A DNA stretch of 33,904 nt from Caulobacter sp. AP07 (GTDB taxonomy: Bacteria > Pseudomonadota > Alphaproteobacteria > Caulobacterales > Caulobacteraceae), in contig NZ_AKKF01000014.1 in assembly GCF_000281955.1 (NCBI RefSeq), positions 1 through 33,904 on the forward strand, in the 5' to 3' direction. How positions within the stretch are numbered: position 1 is the first letter of the stretch; every line of letters starts with the position of its first letter. A program made the translations under genes and the position numbers. Shown here piece by piece: positions 8,956 through 17,253 of this stretch. The notes below the pieces were generated by a model, which worked only from the letters and a program-made list of their open reading frames with translations, was not told the origin of the DNA and made no database searches.

Positions 8956-8986
8956 AAAAAAGCGCCTCCGGTTGAGCCGAAGGCGC
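8956..8986 (-). terminator. Rho-independent terminator of the GlsB-like gene
   Basis: On the minus strand GCGCCTTCGG pairs with CCGGAGGCGC across a CTCAA loop, followed by six T. It lies 27 bases past the GlsB-like stop. With the terminator at 8910-8940 it separates two convergent genes. Confidence 0.85.
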
Positions 8987-9012
8987 CGCTTCTCTATCGG
9001 TCGTGCGGGGCG

Positions 9013-9270
9013 TCAGAGAGCTTTGCGGCCGGTGAACGCGTGGTAGATGGCCAGAACGACCACCGCGCCGATTACCGAGACCAGCAGGCTGTAGAGGTTC
9101 AGTCCCGAAACGCCGCCAGCGCCGAACTGGCTGAACAGAAAGCCGCCGACCACGGCGCCGACGATCCCGAGCACCAGGTCCACCACCAGGCTGCCGCCGG
9201 TGCGGCTTACGAGCTTGCTGGCGATGAACCCGGCCACGAGGCCCAGCACGATCCACGCAAGAATAGACAT
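9013..9270 (-). CDS. GlsB/YeaQ/YmgE family stress-response membrane protein
   Basis: An 85-residue, glycine-rich inner-membrane protein with three hydrophobic segments: ILAWIVLGLVAGFIASKLV, then VDLVLGIVGAVVGGFLF, then YSLLVSVIGAVVVLAIYHA. This is the full length of the family once called transglycosylase-associated proteins; the biochemical role is unknown, but members are general-stress induced. The ATG at 9268-9270 has a perfect GGAGG seven bases upstream; an in-frame start at 9333 would overlap the promoter. An EcfG-type promoter (9320-9345) fits the stress role. Confidence 0.9.
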   Translation of the reverse strand: MSILAWIVLGLVAGFIASKLVSRTGGSLVVDLVLGIVGAVVGGFLFSQFGAGGVSGLNLYSLLVSVIGAVVVLAIYHAFTGRKAL

Positions 9271-9319
9271 GAACGCCTCCTTGGCATCTGAGGCGCGCCA
9301 ATGGCGCGTCGATACAAAG

Positions 9320-9345
9320 AACGGCCCGCGCATAGACTTCGTTCC
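9320..9345 (-). promoter_or_regulatory. EcfG (sigma-T) general-stress promoter
   Basis: The minus strand reads GGAAC-N17-CGTT, matching the alphaproteobacterial general-stress sigma consensus GGAAC-N16/17-CGTT. Transcription would start near 9313, giving a leader of about 43 bases before the GlsB-like ATG. An imperfect hairpin around CACGC-TT-GCGTG (9347-9358) lies just upstream. Confidence 0.68.
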
Positions 9346-9419
9346 GACACGCTTGCGTGTTCGGACGAGTATGAGCGGCGAAGACTTTCAGGCGTTGGGC
9401 GCGATGCTTCCGACGAAGG

Positions 9420-9539
9420 TCAGCGCGATTTGCCGATCCGGGCCGCGACGGCGTCGACCAGCTTCTGGGCGGGGGCGCGACCCAATACGATGAAAACGCC
9501 CGAGCCGATGACGGCGCCGACGAGGAAGGACAGGCTCAT
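9420..9539 (-). CDS. Possible small membrane protein, 39 residues
   Basis: An open frame starting MSLSFLVGAVIGSGVFIVLG with one predicted membrane helix (about 4-20), followed by a basic tail ending in GKSR. Composition is that of a real small membrane protein, but I recognise no family. The ribosome site is weak (GGGAATCCC before the ATG). It is co-directional with the GlsB-like gene 149 bases downstream, and the EcfG-type promoter lies between them, so they are probably separate units. Confidence 0.4.
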   Translation of the reverse strand: MSLSFLVGAVIGSGVFIVLGRAPAQKLVDAVAARIGKSR

Positions 9540-9803
9540 GGGATTCCCGGGGAGTGGAGGCTGCGACTGATCCCCTTCTAAAGCCACCGAACCATGGCCA
9601 CCATGTGACACGCCGACGCCGGGCGCCGTCTTGCGCGATCCGGACGATCCAGGTGCACTGAAGCGGCGTCGACGAATTCTGATTGGGCGTTTCCACCTGG
9701 CAGCGTCAGAAGCGAAGGCAAGAAGGTCCGCGCGGTCTTGCCCGGCGCGCGCCTTGAGGCGTTCATGCAGGGAGCCGCAATCGGCTCTCACGAGGGGATC
9801 GAC

Positions 9804-11159
9804 ATGGCCCAGGTCCAGGCGAAAGCCGCCAAGAGCCGGTTCATCGGCGGGTTCGGCGTCCAGGTGCTGATCGCCATGGCCGTCGGCCTGGGGCTGGGCC
9901 TGCTGGCCCGGTCGCTGGGACCGGCGGAAGGCCAGGCGGGCCATGGCCTGGCCGAGGCGCTGCGCCTGGTCGGTTCGATCTTCGTCCAGCTGCTGCGCAC
10001 CCTGGTGCCGCCGCTGGTGTTCACCGCCATCGTCGCCAGCATCGCCAACCTGCGGGAGCTGCAGAACGCCGCGCGGCTGGTCTGGCGCACGTTGGCGTGG
10101 TTCGCGATCACCGCCCTGATCGCCGTGGCCATCGGCATCGCCCTGGGCCTGGTCCTGCGACCGGGCGACCACGCCGTCGTCGACCTGGCGACGGCGCACG
10201 CCCCGCGCACCACCGGTTCGTGGCTCGACTTCCTGACGGGCCTGGTTCCGTCCAACATCCTGGGCCTGCAAGCCTCGACCAAGATCGTCGACGGCGCGGC
10301 CACCACCACGACCTCGTTCAACGTGCTGCAGATCCTGGTCCTGGCCCTGGTGGCCGGGATCGCCGCCATCAAGGTCGGCCCGGCCGCGGAGGGCTTCCTG
10401 GCGTTCAACGCCTCGGCCCTGGCCGTGGTGCGCAAGGTGCTGTGGTGGGTGATCCGCCTGACCCCGATCGGCACCGTCGGCCTGCTGGGCAACGCCGTGG
10501 CGCAGTACGGCTGGACGACGCTGAGCCAGCTGGGGGCCTTCACCGCCGCCATCTATATCGGCCTGGCCCTGGTGCTGCTGGTGGTCTACCCGACGATCCT
10601 GGCGCTGCACGGCCTGAACCCGCTGCGGTTCTTCCAGGCAGCTTGGCCGGCCATCCAGCTGGGCTTCGTGTCGCGCTCGTCGGTCGGGACCCTGCCGGTC
10701 ACCGAGAGCGTCACCGAGACCCGTCTGGGCGTGCCGCGCGCCTATGCCGCTTTCGCCGTGCCGCTGGGGGCGACCACCAAGATGGACGGCTGCGCGGCGA
10801 TCTATCCGGCCGTGGCGGCGATCTTCATCGCCCAGTTCTATCACCTGCCGCTGAGCGTCACCGACTACGGCCTGATCGTCTTCGTCTCGGTGCTGGGCTC
10901 GGCGGCCACGGCCGGCCTGACCGGGGCGGTGGTGATGCTGACCCTGACGCTGTCGACCCTGGGCCTGCCGCTGGAAGGCGTCGGCCTGCTGCTGGCCATC
11001 GACCCGATCCTCGACATGGGCCGCACGGCGGTCAATGTCGCCGGCCAGGCCCTGGTGCCGACCATCGTGGCCAAGCGGGAGGGAATTCTGGATCTGGCGA
11101 TCTACAACGCCCCGCCGCGCGAGGTGGGGGTGGATGACGAGGTTGTGGCGGCGGCTTAG
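9804..11159 (+). CDS. Dicarboxylate/amino acid:cation symporter (SDF family)
   Basis: A 451-residue member of the DctA/GltP glutamate-transporter-fold family with about eight helices and two re-entrant loops. The serine-rich motif appears as SRSSVGTLPVT, followed by AVPLGATTKMDG in helix 7, and the helix-8 signature DPILDMGRTAVNV near the C-terminus. The MDG and DMGRTAVNV motifs contribute to cation and substrate carboxylate binding. The substrate (C4-dicarboxylate or acidic amino acid) cannot be settled. I chose the ATG at 9804, preceded by GAGGGG; upstream in-frame ATGs at 9738 and 9765 lack this. A GAGCCG-CAAT-CGGCTC hairpin (9772-9787) sits just before the ribosome site. Confidence 0.88.
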   Translation: MAQVQAKAAKSRFIGGFGVQVLIAMAVGLGLGLLARSLGPAEGQAGHGLAEALRLVGSIFVQLLRTLVPPLVFTAIVASIANLRELQNAARLVWRTLAWFAITALIAVAIGIALGLVLRPGDHAVVDLATAHAPRTTGSWLDFLTGLVPSNILGLQASTKIVDGAATTTTSFNVLQILVLALVAGIAAIKVGPAAEGFLAFNASALAVVRKVLWWVIRLTPIGTVGLLGNAVAQYGWTTLSQLGAFTAAIYIGLALVLLVVYPTILALHGLNPLRFFQAAWPAIQLGFVSRSSVGTLPVTESVTETRLGVPRAYAAFAVPLGATTKMDGCAAIYPAVAAIFIAQFYHLPLSVTDYGLIVFVSVLGSAATAGLTGAVVMLTLTLSTLGLPLEGVGLLLAIDPILDMGRTAVNVAGQALVPTIVAKREGILDLAIYNAPPREVGVDDEVVAAA

Positions 11160-11182
11160 GCCGACGACCAAACCAACCCACA

Positions 11183-11268
11183 CCCGTCATCCCCCGCTTT
11201 ATGCGGGGGACCCAAGCTGACTTGGCCGGCGTGGCTTGGGTCCCCCGAACAAGTCGGGGGATGACGGG
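11183..11268. repeat. Palindromic intergenic repeat, 86 bases, multi-hairpin
   Basis: Outer arms CCCGTCATCCCCCG (11183-11196) and CGGGGGATGACGGG (11255-11268) are perfect complements. Inside are CCCCCGC-TTTAT-GCGGGGG, CCCCCGA-ACAAG-TCGGGGG and inner arms GGGGGACCCAAGC / GCTTGGGTCCCCC, so it can fold as one long stem or a cloverleaf. It lies between convergent genes and its last base abuts the trehalase stop codon. Similar repeats starting CGTCATCCC are scattered through alphaproteobacterial genomes; it may also end transcription both ways. Confidence 0.8.
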
Positions 11269-12855
11269 CTATTGTGAAATCGCCGCCGGATACATCTCCA
11301 GCAGCACCCGCGTCACCCCGTTCGTCCAGCCGAACCCGTCCTGCAGCGGATATTCCCCGCCGCCGCCGGCCTTGGCTTCCTCGACGTCGTACTTTTCCAG
11401 CATCTTGCCGCTGGCCTGGTATTCGCGGGCCACGGTCTTCAGCCAGCGCTCGCCGATGTCCTGGGCCAGGGCGTCCTCGCCGTAGCGGCGCAGGCCCGAG
11501 ACCGCCACCCATTGCAGCGGCGCCCAGCCGTTGGGGGTGTCCCACTGCTGGCCGGTGGTGACGGTGGTGGTGCGCAGGCCGCCGGGGGCCAGCAGCAGGG
11601 CGCGGGTCTGGGCCGCCACCGCCTTGGCCTGGTCGGGGCTCGCGGCGCCGACGAACAGCGGATAGAGCGTCGCGGCGCTGGGATGGTCCAGCCTGGCGCG
11701 GTCGCGCCACTGGTAGTCGAGATACAGTCCGCGCGGGGCGTCCCACAGATAGGCGTCCATCGCCGCGCGGCGGGCCTTGGCGCGGCCGGTGAACTCGTCG
11801 GCGCAGGCCGGATCGGACACCGCCCCGCAGCCCTCGGCGATGGCCGTTTCCAGGCCGTAGAGCAGGCTGTTGAGGTCGACGGGCAGGATCGAGGTGGTCT
11901 GGATGGTCTTCAGGCTCTTGCCGTCGGCCATCCAGCGCGAGCTGTAGTCCCAGCCGCTCTCGGCGCCCGAGCGCAGGTCGCGGAACACCTCGCCGGCGGG
12001 GCGGTTGGCAGCCTCGCGAGCCGTCAGTACGTCCTCGCGGTAGGACTCGTCGCGCGGCGTCGTGCGGTCGTCGGCATAGCGGTTGAGGATCGCGCCGTCC
12101 GGCAGGGCGACCACCCGGCGGTGGGCGGCGCCAGGCGCCAGGCCCTTCTCGCCGTCCATCCAGAAGGCGTGCTCGCGGCGCATCAGGTCGACGCGGGCCT
12201 TGAAGCGCGCCTTGTCGGTCTTGTCGGCGATCCCGACCATGGCGAAGTAGAACGGCGGCTGCGAGCGGCTGAGATAGTAGCTGCGCGTGCCGTTGGGGAT
12301 GTGGCCGTAGCGGTCCACCAGGCCGCCGAAGTCGTCGACCATGTTCTCGACCGCCTCATGCTGGCCGTCGGCGGCCAGGCCCAGCATCGTGAAGTAGCTG
12401 TCCCAGTAGTACATCTCGCGGAAACGCCCGCCGGGCACGACGAACGGCTTGTCCAGCGGCAAGGCCGAGCCGCCTTCGACGGCGGTCACGGGCGGGCGGG
12501 TCAACACCGGCCAGAGGGCGGCGATGTGGGCCTTGAGCGTGGTGCGGTCCTTGGACGGCGGCGGCGCCGGGGCGCTTTCGGGGACATCGAAGTTGGCCCG
12601 CACGAAGCGCTTGAGTTCGGCGTCGGTGAAGGTGGCGCGGGCCCGGTAGGCGGCCAGGATCTGGGCCGGCGGGCGCTTGGGCGCGGCGTCGACGAAGGTC
12701 TTGCCGTCAGGGAACAGCTTGCGCATCTGCACCTGGTGGAACAGCTCGGCGTAGGTGTCGGCCGGGGAGGGGACCGCGTTCGCGATCTGGGCCAGGGCCG
12801 GTGAAGCCAGGCCTAGCCAGGCGATGGAGGCGATCAGGACGTGGCGACGGTTCAC
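11269..12855 (-). CDS. treA: Periplasmic alpha,alpha-trehalase (GH37)
   Basis: Hydrolyses trehalose to two glucoses in the periplasm. Of 528 residues, the first 22 form a signal peptide ending ALA. Both GH37 signatures are present: PGGRFREMYYWDSYF (141-155) and QWDTPNGWAP (about 437-446). The likely catalytic Asp lies in ESGWDYSSRW and the catalytic Glu in GGGGEYPLQDGFGWTNG near the C-terminus, matching E. coli TreA. The start is GTG with a perfect AAGGAGG seven bases upstream. It follows the STN-type TonB receptor on the same strand, 192 bases on and behind a terminator, which suggests the receptor imports trehalose or a related glucoside. Confidence 0.92.
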   Translation of the reverse strand: MNRRHVLIASIAWLGLASPALAQIANAVPSPADTYAELFHQVQMRKLFPDGKTFVDAAPKRPPAQILAAYRARATFTDAELKRFVRANFDVPESAPAPPPSKDRTTLKAHIAALWPVLTRPPVTAVEGGSALPLDKPFVVPGGRFREMYYWDSYFTMLGLAADGQHEAVENMVDDFGGLVDRYGHIPNGTRSYYLSRSQPPFYFAMVGIADKTDKARFKARVDLMRREHAFWMDGEKGLAPGAAHRRVVALPDGAILNRYADDRTTPRDESYREDVLTAREAANRPAGEVFRDLRSGAESGWDYSSRWMADGKSLKTIQTTSILPVDLNSLLYGLETAIAEGCGAVSDPACADEFTGRAKARRAAMDAYLWDAPRGLYLDYQWRDRARLDHPSAATLYPLFVGAASPDQAKAVAAQTRALLLAPGGLRTTTVTTGQQWDTPNGWAPLQWVAVSGLRRYGEDALAQDIGERWLKTVAREYQASGKMLEKYDVEEAKAGGGGEYPLQDGFGWTNGVTRVLLEMYPAAISQ

Positions 12856-12872
12856 GGCGGTTCCTCCTTATC

Positions 12873-12904
12873 CCGCTCGTCCCGGCGAAAGCCGGAATGA
12901 GCGG
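12873..12904. repeat. Short palindromic repeat (REP-like)
   Basis: CCGCTCGTCCCGGC and GCCGGAATGAGCGG form a 14-base imperfect stem with a GAAA tetraloop. The CGTCCCGGCGAAAGCCGG form is a common dispersed intergenic repeat in Caulobacter-like genomes. It lies just upstream of the trehalase ribosome site. Confidence 0.6.
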
Positions 12905-12925
12905 TTGAATCACAAGCAGATCGAT

Positions 12926-12959
12926 AAAAGGACGGACCGGGTCCGCGAGGACCCGATCC
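12926..12959 (-). terminator. Terminator after the STN-type TonB receptor gene
   Basis: On the minus strand GGATCGGGTCC pairs with GGACCCGGTCC (one G-U) across a TCGC loop, followed after GTCC by TTTT. It is 89 bases past the receptor stop and upstream of trehalase, so trehalase may be read through only partly or have its own promoter. Confidence 0.6.
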
Positions 12960-13047
12960 GTTGCAGGGAGTCACTTGGGGAGCAACTGCCTGTTCCGCCG
13001 GACCGGATTGGGGCCAGCCCGGCGGAGACTGATCGGCGATGGACCGG

Positions 13048-15615
13048 TCAGAAGTTGTAGCCGACGCTGACCTTGAACGAGCGGCCGAAGATCGGCCGGG
13101 CGTTGGCGCCGCTGGTCGAGCGCGGGTCGCCCTCGGTCAGGCCGTGGCTGTCGGTGAGGTTGTCGGCGGCGATCTGGACGGTGAAGTCCGAGACGTCGAA
13201 GATCATCCCCAGGTCGATCTTGGTGTAGCCCTTCAGCACCTGGGTGTTGGCGTTGTCGGCGAAGCGGTCGTCCACCGCCGCGACCGTGCCGTAGAAGGTG
13301 GCGTCCACCGCCCCCAGGGTCACGTCGTAGCTGGGGGTGAAGCGGATCATCCAGTCGGGCTGGCGCTGGGCGCTGTTGCCCTTGTTGGCCGGGATGCTGG
13401 ACTTGGTGATCTCGGTCTTCTGGAAGGTGCCGTTCAGGGCCAGGGACAGGCCGAAGTCCGAGCGCCAGCGACCGTCCAGCTCGATGCCGTGGGCCTTGTT
13501 GCTGTTGCTCTCCTGGATGCCGCCGACGTCGGCGAACTTGGCGCCCTTGAACTCGTTGGCGAAGCCGGTGGCGTACAGTTCGAACGGCCCGCTGCGCAGC
13601 TTGTAGCCCAGCTCGTACTGGTCGACGCTGAGGGTGTCGGTCAGGTTTTCGCGGAAATTGTCGAAGCTGGGGAACTTGTAGCCGCGCGAATAGCGGCCGA
13701 ACACGCCCGAGGTGGCGTTGATGTCGTAGTTCACGCCGACCGTGTAGGACGTCTTGCTGTTGCTGTAGTCGGTGATGCGCGGGGCCAGGCCGTCGGGGAA
13801 GCCCGGGCCGTCATCGACCACGTAGTCGGTCTTGAAGCGCTCGCGGCGGACGCCCAGGTCGATGCGCAGGGGATCGAACACCTGCCAGGAATCGGCCAGG
13901 TAGATCGCGTCCACCCGCCCGTCGCCGGCCGAGGTCAGGCCATAGCCCCAGCAGCCCGAGCCGCTGCCCGCCGTGGCCAGGTTGGCGCAGGTGATCGGCG
14001 CGGCCAGGTAGTCGCCGTTGGCCTTGACCTGCATCGGGCGGAAGTTGCCGATCGTCCAGAAGTCGTCCGACGAGAAGCTGGAGGCGTAGTAGCCGGCCGA
14101 CAGGGCGTGCGCGCCGAAGGTCTTGGAGAGGCTGAGGTCGTTGGTGATCGCCTCGATCTGCTTCTCGACGATCCAGGCGCCCCAGTTCTGCACGTAGTCG
14201 GTGGAGGCCAGGGTGGCGCCGCCGCGGGTCTTGATCGCCCCGGGGACCACGGTGTTGAGGGCGGAGACGGTCACCGCGCCGCCGTCCGGCACCAGGCCGT
14301 AGGTGTTGGCGTCGCCCTTGGTGACGCTGAAGCGGTCGCGCAGGGTCCAGCCGTCGCCGAAGTCATGCTCGAAGCTGCCGCCGATCACATAGCCCTTCCA
14401 GCCCCGGCCGTCGGCCAGGTCGAAGCTGCGCGTGGCGCCGTTGCCGTTGACCTGCAGGGTGTGGAAGCGGCTGGCCTCGCCCAGCTGGGTGTATTCGCCC
14501 CGGTCGATGCCCGGCACATTGACCGCGAACGGCAGGTACCAGGCGCCGTGGTCGTCGGTGAAGCGGCCATAGAGGTTGAACTTGCCGTTCTCCATCCGCT
14601 TGGTGATGTTGACGGTGAACTGTTGGCCGTTCTCGTTGTCGAACTGGGTGTCGCGCACCCCGTGCGAGCGGGTGGCGTAGCCGCCGACCATGAAGAACAG
14701 GTCGTCCGCCAGCTTGCCGCTCAGCACGCCGTCGATGCGGCGCAGGCCGTAGTCCGAGGTCGAGGCCTTGACCAGGCCGTGGGTTTCCTCGCCGCCGTCC
14801 TTGAGCTGGAAGTTGGTGGTCAGGCCCGGCTGGCCGTTGGAGAAGATCGGGTTGGGGCCGCCGCGCAGGGCTTCCATCCGCGACACCGTCTCGTCGACCC
14901 GGAAGATCGAGCTGTTCTCGAGGAACGACAGGGTCGAGGGCGGATAGATCGGCGCGCCCTGCAACTGGATGGTCAGGAACTCGGCGTCGCCGGTGGCGGG
15001 GAAGCCGCGCACGAAGACGTTGGCGCCGGCCACGCCGCCCGAGGTTTCCACCCAGACGCCGGGCACCAGGGTCAGCAGTTCGGCCGTGCTCTTGGGCGAG
15101 GCCTTGGCGATGTCGTCGGCGTTGACGGTGGTGACGGCGAAGCTGGCCGACAGCTTGTCGATGCCCTTGCCGCCCGGGGTGCCGACCACGATCACTTCCT
15201 CGACCTGCGAGGGGGTCTCGGGCTCGGGTTCGACGGCGGTGGCGGGTTCGGCCTGGCTCTGGGCGCTGGTGGCCACCAGCAGGGTCTTGGCGCGGATGGC
15301 GTAGACGCCGCTGGCGGTGGGCTGGGCCGACAGGCCGGCGCCGCTCAGCAGGCGCTTGAGCGCGGCGTCGGCGGTGTAGGCGCCGCTCAGGGCCGGGGCG
15401 CGCTTGCCGCGCACGGTCGCCTCGTCGAAGGCCACCTGCTGGCCCGAAGCCTGACCGAAGGCGCGCAGGGCGCCGCTCAGGTCCTGGGCGGGAATGTCGA
15501 AGCTGTAGGTGACCCGCTGCTGCTGGGCGTGGACGGCCGCGGGGGTGGCCAGCATCATCAGCGCCGCTGCGGCGGTGGAGCCCCAGGCGAGGCGGCGGTC
15601 GAACGATCTGCGCAT
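13048..15615 (-). CDS. TonB-dependent outer-membrane transducer with STN domain (FecA-like)
   Basis: An 855-residue outer-membrane receptor. A signal peptide ends near AVHAQ (about 30). The STN (secretin/TonB N-terminal) signalling domain follows at about 34-100, starting VTYSFDIPAQDLSGALRAFG; it talks to an anti-sigma factor in the periplasm. A TonB box-like EEVIVVGTP precedes the plug domain, then the 22-strand barrel ending in an aromatic residue (VGYNF). GGGAGGGAAG precedes the ATG. The STN domain plus the FecR- and FecI-like genes 55 bases upstream show ligand-controlled expression. The ligand is unknown; the downstream trehalase suggests a sugar rather than iron, but that is inference. 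Confidence 0.9.
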   Translation of the reverse strand: MRRSFDRRLAWGSTAAAALMMLATPAAVHAQQQRVTYSFDIPAQDLSGALRAFGQASGQQVAFDEATVRGKRAPALSGAYTADAALKRLLSGAGLSAQPTASGVYAIRAKTLLVATSAQSQAEPATAVEPEPETPSQVEEVIVVGTPGGKGIDKLSASFAVTTVNADDIAKASPKSTAELLTLVPGVWVETSGGVAGANVFVRGFPATGDAEFLTIQLQGAPIYPPSTLSFLENSSIFRVDETVSRMEALRGGPNPIFSNGQPGLTTNFQLKDGGEETHGLVKASTSDYGLRRIDGVLSGKLADDLFFMVGGYATRSHGVRDTQFDNENGQQFTVNITKRMENGKFNLYGRFTDDHGAWYLPFAVNVPGIDRGEYTQLGEASRFHTLQVNGNGATRSFDLADGRGWKGYVIGGSFEHDFGDGWTLRDRFSVTKGDANTYGLVPDGGAVTVSALNTVVPGAIKTRGGATLASTDYVQNWGAWIVEKQIEAITNDLSLSKTFGAHALSAGYYASSFSSDDFWTIGNFRPMQVKANGDYLAAPITCANLATAGSGSGCWGYGLTSAGDGRVDAIYLADSWQVFDPLRIDLGVRRERFKTDYVVDDGPGFPDGLAPRITDYSNSKTSYTVGVNYDINATSGVFGRYSRGYKFPSFDNFRENLTDTLSVDQYELGYKLRSGPFELYATGFANEFKGAKFADVGGIQESNSNKAHGIELDGRWRSDFGLSLALNGTFQKTEITKSSIPANKGNSAQRQPDWMIRFTPSYDVTLGAVDATFYGTVAAVDDRFADNANTQVLKGYTKIDLGMIFDVSDFTVQIAADNLTDSHGLTEGDPRSTSGANARPIFGRSFKVSVGYNF

Positions 15616-15670
15616 AGTCTTCCCTCCCTACGCGCCGACGTGAATTGCGGCGCTTTGGAGGTGAGACGCC

Positions 15671-16750
15671 TCAGCTCGTCGAAGACACACCGGCCGGCGC
15701 CGAATTTTTTTGTCCGCGATCGATTTTCAGCACGGTAACGCCATTGGTCGCAACCGCGTGGACGGGCAACACGGCGGTGACGCCGTCGACGAAGGCGCCG
15801 GTGTCGCCCGAGGTGAACACCCCGCTGATGCGCAACCGGCCGACGCCAGGGTCGCCGATCCTCAGCTTGTCGCGGGCGTAGCGGTTCACCCGCTCGACGG
15901 CCAGGTCCATCGGTTCGTCCTGGAACACCAGCTGGCCGTTCTCCCACGACCGGGCCCGCGCCGGATCGGTGGGGCTGACCACCGTGGCGTCGGACGAGGT
16001 CGAGGTCACCAGTTCATGGTCGGGGGTCAGCAGCTTCTCGGCCGGCACGGCGCCGATCCTGATCGGGACGGGCGTTTCGCTGCGGCCGGTCTTGTCGTCC
16101 AGCACCGCCACATGGCCCTCGTAGAGCACCACGCGCATCTGGCCGGTCAGGCGCTCGACGCTGAACACCGTGCCGGTGGCGACCACCAGCTTGTCGCCGG
16201 CCGCGACCGAGAACGGGCGCAGCGGATCCTTGGCCACCGAGAACTTGGCGCGGCCGCTGTCCAGCCACAGGCGGCGGCGGCCGCTCTCGTACTTCACCTT
16301 CAGCACGGTGGCGCTGTCGAGCGAGGCGCGCGAGCCGTCGGCCAGTTCGACGATCCGCCGCTCGCCCTCGGTGGTGCGGTAGACGTCGGGCAGGCTGGCG
16401 CGCCAGGCGACGCCGGCGGCCACGGCCACCACCAGGCTGGCCGCCAGGGCGGTCCACAGGGCCGGTCGCTGGGTCGGCCGGGCCCACCGTTCGCGCTGGG
16501 CCCGGCGCAGGTCTTCCAGGGCCTCGCCGCGCAGGGCGATCATGCCGGGGCTGGCGGCCTGTTCCTCGATCGCCCGCCACGCCGTCACGGCGTCGTCCAG
16601 CAGGCCGCGATGGGTCTCGTCGGCGTCGAACCAGGCCTGCAGCTCTTCGTGCTCGGCGCGCGACAGGTCGTCGTCGGCCAGGCGCACGCACCACAGCGCG
16701 GCCTGCTCGCGGGCGGCGTCCAGCCGGTCCTCGGGCGAAACCATGCTCAT
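15671..16750 (-). CDS. FecR-like anti-sigma factor / sigma regulator
   Basis: An inner-membrane regulator of 359 residues. The N-terminal DUF4880 domain (about 10-55, with ALWCVRLADDDLSRAEHEELQAW cut here to its first part) faces the cytoplasm and holds the sigma factor. One membrane segment follows near 97-117 (ALAASLVVAVAAGVAW). The periplasmic FecR domain (about 122-210) includes GERRIVELADGSRASLDSAT and the ATGTVFSV stretch. A C-terminal region resembles the domain contacting the receptor STN domain. Its ATG overlaps the sigma stop (ATGA), so the two are made together. Confidence 0.9.
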   Translation of the reverse strand: MSMVSPEDRLDAAREQAALWCVRLADDDLSRAEHEELQAWFDADETHRGLLDDAVTAWRAIEEQAASPGMIALRGEALEDLRRAQRERWARPTQRPALWTALAASLVVAVAAGVAWRASLPDVYRTTEGERRIVELADGSRASLDSATVLKVKYESGRRRLWLDSGRAKFSVAKDPLRPFSVAAGDKLVVATGTVFSVERLTGQMRVVLYEGHVAVLDDKTGRSETPVPIRIGAVPAEKLLTPDHELVTSTSSDATVVSPTDPARARSWENGQLVFQDEPMDLAVERVNRYARDKLRIGDPGVGRLRISGVFTSGDTGAFVDGVTAVLPVHAVATNGVTVLKIDRGQKNSAPAGVSSTS

Positions 16751-17253
16751 TGGCTGGCCCTCACGCGCTTGGTCAGATGGGTCATGGCCTTGAAGATGTG
16801 TTTCTGCACCGCGCTGATGGAGATGCCGTAGAGGGTGGCGAGTTCGGACTGCTTCATGCCTTCCAGGCGAAACAGAAGGAAGATGGCCCGCGTCCGTTCG
16901 GGCAGTTCGCGCAAGGCGTCGGACACCTCGCCCAGGCTTTCGCGGCCCAGCAGCACCCGGGCCGGGTCGAGGGGCTCCAGGTCGGCCAGGCCGGTGTCGA
17001 CGCTGGCCCGGTAGTTGGCCCGCACCTTCTCGCGCCGGCCACGGTCGCGCAGCAGGTTGGCGGCCATCTGGAAGATGTAGGCGTCGGCGTTGTCCATCAC
17101 GCTTGCCTGGGCCGTGGCCAGCTTGGCGAACAGCTCCTGGGTCATGTCCTCGGCGTCGCTGTGGTTGGCGGCCCGCCGCATGAAGAACGCCATCAGCGCC
17201 GGCCGATAGCGCCGGTTCAGTCCGTTCAGATCTGGCTCGATGGCTGGCCGCAC
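16747..17253 (-). CDS. ECF sigma factor, FecI-like
   Basis: An RNA polymerase sigma-70 family ECF factor of about 168 residues. Region 2 is at the N-terminal half (RYRPALMAFFMRRAANHSDAEDMTQELFAKL, abbreviated: RRYRPALMAFFMRR then AEDMTQELF). Region 4 is at the end (LPERTRAIFLLFRLEGMK, then the helix-turn-helix around SELATLYGISISAVQKH). The start is uncertain: GTG at 17253 follows GGGCGGG, while TTG at 17265 would add four residues and has no ribosome site. With the FecR-like and STN-receptor genes it forms a surface-signalling unit in the order sigma, anti-sigma, receptor. Confidence 0.88.
   Translation of the reverse strand: MRPAIEPDLNGLNRRYRPALMAFFMRRAANHSDAEDMTQELFAKLATAQASVMDNADAYIFQMAANLLRDRGRREKVRANYRASVDTGLADLEPLDPARVLLGRESLGEVSDALRELPERTRAIFLLFRLEGMKQSELATLYGISISAVQKHIFKAMTHLTKRVRASQ

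Noticed and set aside
9540..11183. Long minus-strand frame opposite the symporter gene
   Set aside because: Gln/Arg/Asp-rich shadow of the symporter; only its last 39 codons (9420-9539), outside the symporter gene, look like a possible protein.
13039..15738. 899-residue plus-strand frame opposite the STN receptor
   Set aside because: Low-complexity Ala/Gly/Val-rich translation without family motifs; the minus strand encodes a clear TonB receptor. A side effect of high GC.
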